Shown here piece after piece: positions 33,166-37,491 of a stretch of 37,491 nt of DNA. The stretch lies in IMG/VR virus record IMGVR_UViG_3300020195_000083, positions 1 to 37,491 of that record; one strand, written 5' to 3'. Numbering within the stretch: the stretch's first letter is position 1; every line of letters begins with the position of its first letter. Position numbers and translations under genes: made by a program. The notes beneath the pieces are model-generated. The model was not told the DNA's origin, made no database searches, and worked only from the letters and a program-made list of their open reading frames with translations. The stretch comes from a virus.

Positions 33166-33285
33166 ATGCTTGTTTTGATAGGGCTGTCAACTTTAGTCAG
33201 TTATCTCTTAGTAATAGCCGCGTCTCTGCTTATAGTCAACTTACTAGGATTGTTAATATATATACTATGTGAAAGGTTCTTATGA
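33166..33285 (+). CDS. 39-residue membrane protein between lysozyme and lipoprotein
   Basis: The ATG at 33166 has GAGGT at good spacing, and an in-frame ATG at 33145 overlapping the lysozyme gene is the alternative. The product is nearly all hydrophobic with a single Arg/Glu-containing end (CERFL): LVSYLLVIAASLLIVNLLGL is one landmark, giving one long or two short membrane helices. Its stop overlaps the lipoprotein start (TTATGA). The lysozyme-to-lipoprotein position suggests a small holin or membrane partner of the lipoprotein. Confidence 0.55.
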   Translation: MLVLIGLSTLVSYLLVIAASLLIVNLLGLLIYILCERFL

Positions 33286-33608
33286 AAAAACTTGTTGTTA
33301 TCACACTATTAGCTTTAACCGGATGCAGTTCTACCCAACTACCTTCAAAGCCCTCTATTCCAGAGTGTAAGGACGTCGTAGCAGCTCATGGCGGGGAAGT
33401 TATGATGGAGTTTAATGACGGTGGAGCGTCGTTAGCCAATCATATCACCCGCACCCTAATGACCGTAGTAAGCCCGTATGTAAGCCGCCGTCTCCAACCA
33501 CGAATCAAGCAACCTAACCCAGGCTTATGTAACGTTGAAGGTTTACCATATGAAGTTCACGTCGTCAAGATTGGCGAGGAACCTACACCTGAGTCGAGGA
33601 TAGACTGA
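33282..33608 (+). CDS. Lipoprotein, possible outer-spanin-like
   Basis: This 108-residue protein has a textbook lipoprotein signal: basic start MKK, hydrophobic LVVITLLAL and the lipobox LTGC, cleaved before Cys15. Mature residues are Ser/Pro-rich (STQLPSKPSIPEC), followed by a mixed domain and a polar tail. Next to the lysozyme, an outer-membrane spanin part (o-spanin) is plausible, but o-spanins are usually shorter and there is no clear inner spanin. It shares its stop and start bases with its neighbours. Confidence 0.72.
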   Translation: MKKLVVITLLALTGCSSTQLPSKPSIPECKDVVAAHGGEVMMEFNDGGASLANHITRTLMTVVSPYVSRRLQPRIKQPNPGLCNVEGLPYEVHVVKIGEEPTPESRID

Positions 33609-33763
33609 TGACACAGGAAGATTTTGACAAGGTACTCTTGCATATCAAACGTAAACTAGAACTCGACACTGCTGCAACCCCTAGAGCTGACCTGAAGGCT
33701 TATTTGCTCGGCTATATTGATGGGGTGTTGGGGAGCGTCGAGTATGAGGAAAAGAAAAAATGA
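33608..33763 (+). CDS. Small hypothetical protein
   Basis: This 51-residue, helical, charged protein (EDFDKVLLHIKRKLELDTAA is a landmark) shares its first base with the lipoprotein stop (TGATG) and overlaps the next start (ATGA). The tight coupling on both sides supports a real gene. A Leu-Gly-Tyr-rich helix (AYLLGYIDGVLGSVEYEE) ends the protein. Function unknown. Confidence 0.6.
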   Translation: MTQEDFDKVLLHIKRKLELDTAATPRADLKAYLLGYIDGVLGSVEYEEKKK

Positions 33764-34077
33764 GCGGCGGAGCTAAACATGACAACGGTAAACCCCCATT
33801 GACTATGATTCCTCGGGTAGCAATGGAAGCCGAGGCACGAGTGTTTTCTTTCGGCGCTAAAAAGTATTCCAAACATAATTTTACCAAGGGGTTCGATTAC
33901 TCCCGATTACTTGACGCAGCCATGAGACATATTACCGCTTATGCTTGGGGAGAAGATGCCGATATAGAAAGTGGTGAGAGTCACCTAGCCCATGCCCGTT
34001 GCTGCCTCGCAATGCTTATGCAGAATATTGAAGACAACGTGGGCCTCGATGACCGTTATAAAGGGGTTAAAAAATGA
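33760..34077 (+). CDS. dATP/dGTP pyrophosphohydrolase-like protein (MazG-like fold)
   Basis: This 105-residue protein matches the dATP/dGTP diphosphohydrolase family (DUF5664) in pattern: GGAKHDNGKPPLTMIP, then FSFGAKKYSKHNF, RLLDAAMRHITA, GEDADIESGESHLAHARCC, and AMLMQNIED. The conserved acids in ESGESHLAHA bind metal in MazG-type enzymes. It would hydrolyse dNTPs, changing the nucleotide pool. Related enzymes assist the Z-base pathway, but no purZ is seen here. It is coupled on both sides (ATGA). Confidence 0.78.
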   Translation: MSGGAKHDNGKPPLTMIPRVAMEAEARVFSFGAKKYSKHNFTKGFDYSRLLDAAMRHITAYAWGEDADIESGESHLAHARCCLAMLMQNIEDNVGLDDRYKGVKK

Positions 34078-34298
34078 CCGAAGAAATACTACCGTCCTTG
34101 ACTGATGACGATACCGACTGGCTTGCTCAACTTGATTTCGGCGACGACACCCAAACCTGGGTCCGTATCGAGTGTGATCGCCTTAATCACCAAAATTGTA
34201 CGTCCTATTGGTACGGTGACTATGATTACTGTAATACCTCCCTAAACGCATGTGTCAGCTTGTTGCAAGTCGTAGGCTGGAATGGAGGCCCTAAATGA
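34074..34298 (+). CDS. Small acidic hypothetical protein
   Basis: This 74-residue acidic protein is unrecognised. It overlaps the previous stop by ATGA. It is rich in Asp, Trp and Tyr (DDDTDWLAQLDFGDDTQTWV; SYWYGDYDYCNTSLNACV) and has four cysteines. It may be a small inhibitor or regulator; the acidic, compact pattern is like some DNA-mimic or anti-host proteins, which is speculative. Confidence 0.55.
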   Translation: MTEEILPSLTDDDTDWLAQLDFGDDTQTWVRIECDRLNHQNCTSYWYGDYDYCNTSLNACVSLLQVVGWNGGPK

Positions 34299-34545
34299 GG
34301 CTGTGGCAGTGTCTTACCTTCATTGTCTTAGTAAGTGCTTACCCGATTACTATGTGGGCCATACTGGTCTATTTTGGGCCGAAATAAAGAAAAAACAAAA
34401 TGAGTTTCATAGTACAGCTTCTCTTGATAGCACGAATTATACGCTTTCTGCACAATGCGACACGAATACAGGTAAGGTTGTCTTAAAGGTGATTACGCCC
34501 GAGGCAAAGTATATCAATATGGGAACCGATACTATTCTCACCTGA
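34282..34545 (+). CDS. Possible hypothetical protein overlapping a TM micro-gene
   Basis: This 87-residue frame begins at 34282 inside the preceding gene, with a weak GTAGG before it. Its second half (STNYTLSAQCDTNTGKVVLKVITPEAKYI) looks like genuine beta-rich protein, which is why I keep it. The first part competes with a small membrane protein at 34295 that has a better ribosome site. Both or only one may be real. Confidence 0.4.
   Translation: MEALNEAVAVSYLHCLSKCLPDYYVGHTGLFWAEIKKKQNEFHSTASLDSTNYTLSAQCDTNTGKVVLKVITPEAKYINMGTDTILT
34295..34387 (+). CDS. 30-residue single-pass membrane peptide
   Basis: ATG at 34295 overlaps the previous stop (ATGA) and is preceded by GGAGG six bases away, a strong signal. 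The product is MRLWQCLTFIVLVSAYPI... ending FGPK, hydrophobic throughout, so it is one membrane segment. It lies in a different frame from 34282-34545. Very small membrane peptides are common in lysis or early regions. Function unknown. Confidence 0.45.
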   Translation: MRLWQCLTFIVLVSAYPITMWAILVYFGPK

Positions 34546-34579
34546 TGAGATTCATTGAGACTAATGACGCAACATTAAG

Positions 34580-34658
34580 GGTCCTTGATGCCGTGAGTAG
34601 CGGTCCGTAGCGAAGGTGCGTTCATCAAGGGCCTCGGGGTCATAGGGGCAGCGCCCCT
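34580..34658 (+). ncRNA. Foldable region, candidate structured RNA
   Basis: Inside the gene-free stretch 34546-34897, an 11-pair stem joins 34580-34590 (GGTCCTTGATG) with 34623-34633 (CATCAAGGGCC) around a 32-base loop. A second hairpin, AGGGGC-AGC-GCCCCT, follows at 34644-34658. There is no T run for termination. This may be an RNA element, a leader or part of an origin. No tRNA features (T-loop, CCA arm) are seen. Pairing is what I see; function is inference. Confidence 0.35.
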
Positions 34659-34754
34659 CAAGCGATTCCCTGCGTGTCAGTATTCTGTCTTCTAGAGTCG
34701 AAGATGTTGTAGTGGTCTGGCCTTACTCTCCCAACGATTAAACCCACATCTGCC

Positions 34755-34875
34755 CCTTACAAACCCCTTACCGCCTCATTTTATAGCACCGCGCCAAATA
34801 TGAACAACTTGACATCTTGCCTTACAAACCCCATTGATTCTGACGGGGTTTAACAGGGGATGCCTTACAAACCCC
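34755..34875 (+). repeat. Three direct repeats of CCTTACAAACCCC
   Basis: Exact 13-base copies lie at 34755-34767, 34820-34832 and 34863-34875; the last two extend to TGCCTTACAAACCCCAT. An imperfect inverted copy (GGGGTTTAACAGG) is at 34845-34857, able to pair with copy two as a hairpin. TTGACA lies at 34809-34814 next to copy two, but the -10 is poor. The cluster is just upstream of the gene at 34898. Iterons of an origin or operators of the downstream gene both fit. Confidence 0.6.
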
Positions 34876-34897
34876 ATCACACCTTATGGGAGAATCT

Positions 34898-35395
34898 ATG
34901 GCAAAGCGTCAAAAGAAGTATGTAACTCATAACTCATTGTCATTAAAACTATACAGAGAAGGGTTCCGGGGAACCGAACACCTTGCTACCACGTTGTTAA
35001 ATATGCACTTTGAACTTGGTGGGATCTTGGGAAGTCGACAATATTACGCCTCAAGCCTTGAAACTCCGGGACAATCGTATACCGTATGGATTGAACGACT
35101 TATTGACAACGGCTGGCTTGTCCGTAAGGCAGATATAAGCACTAAGCAGGACTATATTAAATACCAGCCAGGAGTAAAATTAATGCCTTATATTAATAAA
35201 GAAAAAAGCGCTAAAGAAGAGATTGCATCAGTCCGCGAGTTACACAATATGAAGAATCAGATTATGGAATCCGTGGACAGTCGCCTAACCCGCATTGAGG
35301 AAACCTTGGGCAATATGTACAGCGCAATCGGCCTCGGTAAAATTGACCCACCTGACTTTCCTAAGCTTAAACAACACCTTAGACTCGTCAAGTAA
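34898..35395 (+). CDS. Hypothetical DNA-binding-type protein after repeats
   Basis: This 165-residue protein has a basic N-terminus (KRQKKYVTHNSLSLKLYREG) and a region TLLNMHFELGGILGSRQYYA to YTVWIERLIDNGWLVRK that looks like a winged-helix layout (helices, then a beta wing around WLVRKADIS). A C-terminal coiled coil follows (MKNQIMESVDSRLTRIEETLG). It is the first gene after the repeats at 34755-34875, so it may be a regulator or replication initiator binding them. Start chosen at 34898 (GGGAG site) over 34886. No family match claimed. Confidence 0.55.
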   Translation: MAKRQKKYVTHNSLSLKLYREGFRGTEHLATTLLNMHFELGGILGSRQYYASSLETPGQSYTVWIERLIDNGWLVRKADISTKQDYIKYQPGVKLMPYINKEKSAKEEIASVRELHNMKNQIMESVDSRLTRIEETLGNMYSAIGLGKIDPPDFPKLKQHLRLVK

Positions 35396-35474
35396 AAAGG
35401 CCTCTCAAGTTTATTCTATACCTGCCGAAGAGTATTATGTAAGAGACGCTTACACAATCAATGAGGGTTTAGAA

Positions 35475-35813
35475 ATGACACAATTCCACTACACCAAGGA
35501 CCAGTTGACCAAAGAGTTCAATGACGGCGGATTAGACTACAAAGACCTGGAGAAGTCTAAACTCCTTGAGGACTTGGTTGACGCACACAACCATATATCT
35601 TGTCAAAATATGTCGTATGAGAGGCTTATGCGATTGTACGGAGCAAGAGTTACCCAACACAACGACGATGTGACGTCACATGTCGGCAAAATGGCAGGAA
35701 TAAAATATCTATCTAGGCAAATCCTAAACGCCCATTCAATAGAAGATGCCAGAGATTTAGCCAATAACCTTATTGAATTTATTGGTAGTCTTCATAGTGA
35801 TGACCTGAAATAA
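35475..35813 (+). CDS. Hypothetical protein
   Basis: This 112-residue, mostly helical protein is not recognised. The start at 35475 has GAGGG upstream; the frame is open further up, but those codons overlap the preceding gene and lack a site. It is rich in His, Asp and Leu (LEKSKLLEDLVDAHNHISC, RLMRLYGARVTQHNDD, RDLANNLIEFIGSL). It is followed by an AT-rich gap (35814-35940). Confidence 0.55.
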   Translation: MTQFHYTKDQLTKEFNDGGLDYKDLEKSKLLEDLVDAHNHISCQNMSYERLMRLYGARVTQHNDDVTSHVGKMAGIKYLSRQILNAHSIEDARDLANNLIEFIGSLHSDDLK

Positions 35814-35940
35814 TAATAAAGTCCTGCTACGCAATGACGATAAGAGTATAGAGATACTTAGTTATAGATTAACTCACACAATATCCATAAGTTAAGTATT
35901 AAGTATATGATATTACTATATATTAATGCAAGGGGTTGAT
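35814..35940. promoter_or_regulatory. AT-rich intergenic region, likely promoter
   Basis: These 127 bases are markedly AT-rich, with repeats of TAAGTATT, several TATA-like boxes (about 35908-35925) and an inverted repeat AGTTA-TAGAT-TAACT at 35860-35874. No clear -35/-10 pair is defined. It separates the gene ending at 35813 from the right-end gene set and probably carries a promoter. Confidence 0.35.
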
Positions 35941-36204
35941 ATGCAACGAATAAAGTATGACTTGTGCCTAGAAGTTATACAGTATGACGCTAAGGACGGA
36001 AGCCAGCGGTTGTCAGTGACCGTGTCAGATAGACGGCAAGGGTGGAATAAAGCCCAGTGTACCGTTGTCCTAGTTGAAGGTACGACGGTTGAAGAGTGTA
36101 TCAAAGAAGACGACTTGATTCAACGGGCGTTTGAGACTTACTTAAAAGCAACGGCGGGGGTCGAGAATGTATCACAGCCAGATTCCTACGATTTACACGA
36201 TTGA
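35941..36204 (+). CDS. Hypothetical protein
   Basis: This 87-residue protein starts at 35941 with AAGGGG before it; an in-frame ATG five codons earlier has no site. It has a beta-like first half (QRIKYDLCLEVIQYDAKDG, RLSVTVSDRR, CTVVLVEGTT) and a helical C-terminus (DLIQRAFETYLKATAG). The pattern resembles a small compact alpha/beta protein. It overlaps the next gene by 38 bases. Unknown function. Confidence 0.55.
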   Translation: MQRIKYDLCLEVIQYDAKDGSQRLSVTVSDRRQGWNKAQCTVVLVEGTTVEECIKEDDLIQRAFETYLKATAGVENVSQPDSYDLHD

Positions 36205-36349
36205 GGTCAACGATACCCCTTACTATGCCATCTTTGAAGACGGCGAGCTTCTCAGGTGTGAAGACGGACAAGGCAGAGACCCAGGCGACCGCGTCGCTAA
36301 ATGTTGCCAGGAGTGGTTTGATGAGAAGTTTGGAGGAGATGGGGAATGA
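36167..36349 (+). CDS. Small hypothetical protein
   Basis: This 60-residue protein is unrecognised: beta-like first half (IYTIEVNDTPYYAIFEDGE), a pair of cysteines (KCCQEW) and an acidic C-terminus. It overlaps the previous gene by 38 bases, and a GGGGG run precedes its ATG. It may be a small regulator or inhibitor. Confidence 0.45.
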   Translation: MYHSQIPTIYTIEVNDTPYYAIFEDGELLRCEDGQGRDPGDRVAKCCQEWFDEKFGGDGE

Positions 36350-36445
36350 TACAATAATCATAAATGTAGCTATTGCGGGCAGTAGCCACGACCGTGGTAT
36401 AAACCAGCATAAATAGGCACTTTAGACTAAGAACGGGGTATAAAA

Positions 36446-36649
36446 ATGACTGAGAAACAGTGCTATTTGGAAGTAAAACTCCGGTATTCATGCCGGGGGT
36501 ATAAGCGTCTTCAAAAGTTCGAAAGCTCTGTTGGAGATTCCAAAGGATTGGCTCTGTCCCCATCCGCCTCACACTCTCAACTTTTCTCTCCCCATCAACC
36601 TGCCGATAAGTCTTTTGTAGAACACACCAATCAGGAGACATACGCATGA
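36446..36649 (+). CDS. Doubtful small protein
   Basis: This 67-residue frame starts at 36446 after an ACGGGG site and its stop overlaps the next ATG (ATGA), which supports coupling. The sequence itself (a Ser/His/Pro-rich second half) has no clear fold. A leftward frame covers the same stretch, so the real coding strand is uncertain; the rightward one fits its neighbours. Confidence 0.4.
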   Translation: MTEKQCYLEVKLRYSCRGYKRLQKFESSVGDSKGLALSPSASHSQLFSPHQPADKSFVEHTNQETYA

Positions 36650-36834
36650 ACAAGATAATCGACGCTCTCTTTGTTTTAGTAGTAACCGGCCTTGTAGTTC
36701 TTTACTGTGTCAGCGTGTCCGCTACCCCTACTACTACTACTGCCCAAGTATTGATCACCTCAGCTATCGTTAATGCTGATGAAGTCGCAGAGTTGCAGGC
36801 TCAAGGTTGGATAATTATTGATGACTTGAACTAA
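36646..36834 (+). CDS. Small exported or membrane-anchored protein
   Basis: This 62-residue protein has an N-terminal membrane or signal segment (IIDALFVLVVTGLVVLYCVS) and a Thr-rich, then acidic, C-terminal part (VADEVAELQ-like helix). CAGGAG precedes the ATG. A signal-peptide cleavage near SATPT is possible. It could act in the envelope, for example in exclusion or lysis control; unknown. Confidence 0.55.
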   Translation: MNKIIDALFVLVVTGLVVLYCVSVSATPTTTTAQVLITSAIVNADEVAELQAQGWIIIDDLN

Positions 36835-36871
36835 GCGCTAAAGTTTTCCGAGAGACCGCCGATAAGATAAA

Positions 36872-37135
36872 ATGAAAGAAACGACACACACACTTCATAG
36901 AAAGCCTATCAAAATGATACTCACACTGATCCTAGTCATCCTAGTGCTGCCGCTCATCCCAGCTCTACTTTGCGCTCTATTTTGGAGCCCGGTCATCTTG
37001 CTGGGTCTCGTGATAGGCGTCGGTGAAGCCCTTCAACCCACACCAAAAGTCGATAATAGATTGCCGATGATACCTCGCATTGTCAATAGGTTGCAAGAAA
37101 GAGCTAAAGCTTCTCACGTCCCCCCCGATAAATAA
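36872..37135 (+). CDS. Small membrane protein with two membrane segments
   Basis: This 87-residue protein has a short basic N-terminus and two close hydrophobic segments (ILTLILVILVLPLIPALLCA, then VILLGLVIGVGE), with a charged C-terminal tail (RLQERAKAS). No convincing ribosome site is seen, except AGATAAA; Met15 is an alternative start. Its topology resembles small phage holin-like or exclusion proteins. Function unknown. Confidence 0.5.
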   Translation: MKETTHTLHRKPIKMILTLILVILVLPLIPALLCALFWSPVILLGLVIGVGEALQPTPKVDNRLPMIPRIVNRLQERAKASHVPPDK

Positions 37136-37156
37136 CATATAAGGGGGAAACACCAA

Positions 37157-37279
37157 ATGTACTACTTTAACCGCCGGGCAGACGCTGAGTACTTCTTACT
37201 AGTCAGAGGCTTGCTGAACTTGGTTCAAATTGATAGGGTAGGTTTACAATACTTAGTCGTGCTTCATGGAAGGAAATAA
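37157..37279 (+). CDS. 40-residue hypothetical protein
   Basis: ATG at 37157 follows AAGGGGGAA at suitable spacing. The product begins MYYFNRRADAEYFLLVRGLL and ends VVLHGRK, a helical and basic sequence. It is short, so coding status is uncertain. It is the last gene in the window. Confidence 0.45.
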   Translation: MYYFNRRADAEYFLLVRGLLNLVQIDRVGLQYLVVLHGRK

Positions 37280-37491
37280 CTATTTATACCGTACAAGAAT
37301 AATGGCATGAGAGTACCTTCAGCTGGACTACCTACAGAGTCAAAGCCCGCTAAATGTGACTTTGTTGACTAAATTATGTAGATGTTGATATCATTGGGAA
37401 ATATGGAAAAGGTGAAAAATTGGGCGGGGTGTATGTGACCTACCTTGAACTTTTTTCCTTTCTTGACCCTTAACACCCCCTACCCCACACA
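37280..37491 (+). promoter_or_regulatory. Right-end non-coding stretch with a promoter-like pair
   Basis: TTGACT (37365-37370) and TATCAT (37389-37394) are 18 bases apart, giving a promoter-like pair that would read off the right end. The last 50 bases are strongly pyrimidine-rich (TTTTTTCC, CACCCCCTACCCC). No match to the left end was found, so no terminal repeat can be claimed. A 21-codon frame at 37307 is too short to support. Confidence 0.35.

Noticed and set aside
34580-34660. tRNA gene
   Set aside because: No T-loop, no cloverleaf pairing and the stem is too long for an acceptor arm.
34755-34875. CRISPR array
   Set aside because: Only three 13-base repeats, unequal spacing and no cas gene; Cas4-like gene at 24327 belongs to the replication module.
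36343-36416. 25-31 codon peptide after the gene ending at 36349
   Set aside because: Too short, its GGAG lies too close to the ATG, and no other support.
36297-36653. Leftward 118-codon frame near the right end
   Set aside because: Competes with three rightward frames with ATGA-type coupling and has no clear start site.
1-37491. Integrase, phage RNA polymerase, DNA methylase or purZ
   Set aside because: I looked for catalytic motifs of each and found none in any plausible frame.

Overview
The window reads as a nearly complete genome of a tailed double-stranded DNA phage with a short-tailed (podovirus-type) virion. The signs are a large terminase, scaffold, HK97-fold-type coat, head-tail adaptor, a large tail nozzle-like protein, a portal, and a run of Gln/Ala/Gly-rich ejection-type proteins, with no tape measure, tail tube or sheath gene. 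A protein with a lipobox signal peptide next to a GH24 lysozyme suggests a Gram-negative (diderm) host; I cannot name the genus. There is no integrase, no recognisable repressor and no phage RNA polymerase, so a lytic phage using host RNA polymerase is the simplest reading. Genes are tightly packed, with many ATGA or TGATG stop/start overlaps.

Layout. (1) Positions 1-214: a perfect 78-base palindrome at the very edge, then four 17-base operator-like palindromes. (2) Positions 215-1045: the only leftward genes, three small proteins, the first with a zinc ribbon. (3) Positions 1144-3960: HNH endonuclease, small overlapping genes, a candidate small terminase, the large terminase and a small beta-rich protein. 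(4) Positions 4142-6904: a promoter with an operator lying on its -10 box, then scaffold, a capsid-associated protein and the major capsid protein. (5) Positions 6960-10985: fibre-type and accessory genes. (6) Positions 10997-17002: adaptor, 1031-residue nozzle-like protein and portal. (7) Positions 17010-22245: four ejection-type proteins. (8) Positions 22235-24259: a second fibre and small membrane proteins, ending in a rho-independent terminator.

The replication module (24327-32694) is a Cas4/RecB-like Fe-S nuclease, an SSB-like protein with an acidic tip, an archaeo-eukaryotic-type primase, an SF2 helicase, a family A DNA polymerase, a zinc-metallopeptidase-like protein, a calcineurin-like phosphoesterase, two unknowns and a Sak4-like P-loop ATPase. 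Lysis and accessory genes follow (32696-34545): lysozyme, a tiny membrane protein, a lipoprotein, a dATP/dGTP pyrophosphohydrolase-like protein and unknowns. Positions 34546-34897 are non-coding and hold foldable sequence and three 13-base direct repeats. The right end (34898-37279) carries small unknown genes.

Most striking signals: a set of six palindromes of the form TGYCTA-N5-TAGRCA at 91-4177; about tenfold depletion of GATC (13 found by eye against about 146 expected by chance); the terminal palindrome; fibre-tip domains repeated in three separate genes; a leucine at the Phe762-equivalent position of the polymerase; and the 34580-34875 region. No single cassette clearly stands out as a new defence or anti-defence system; the operator network and the GATC avoidance are the best leads.
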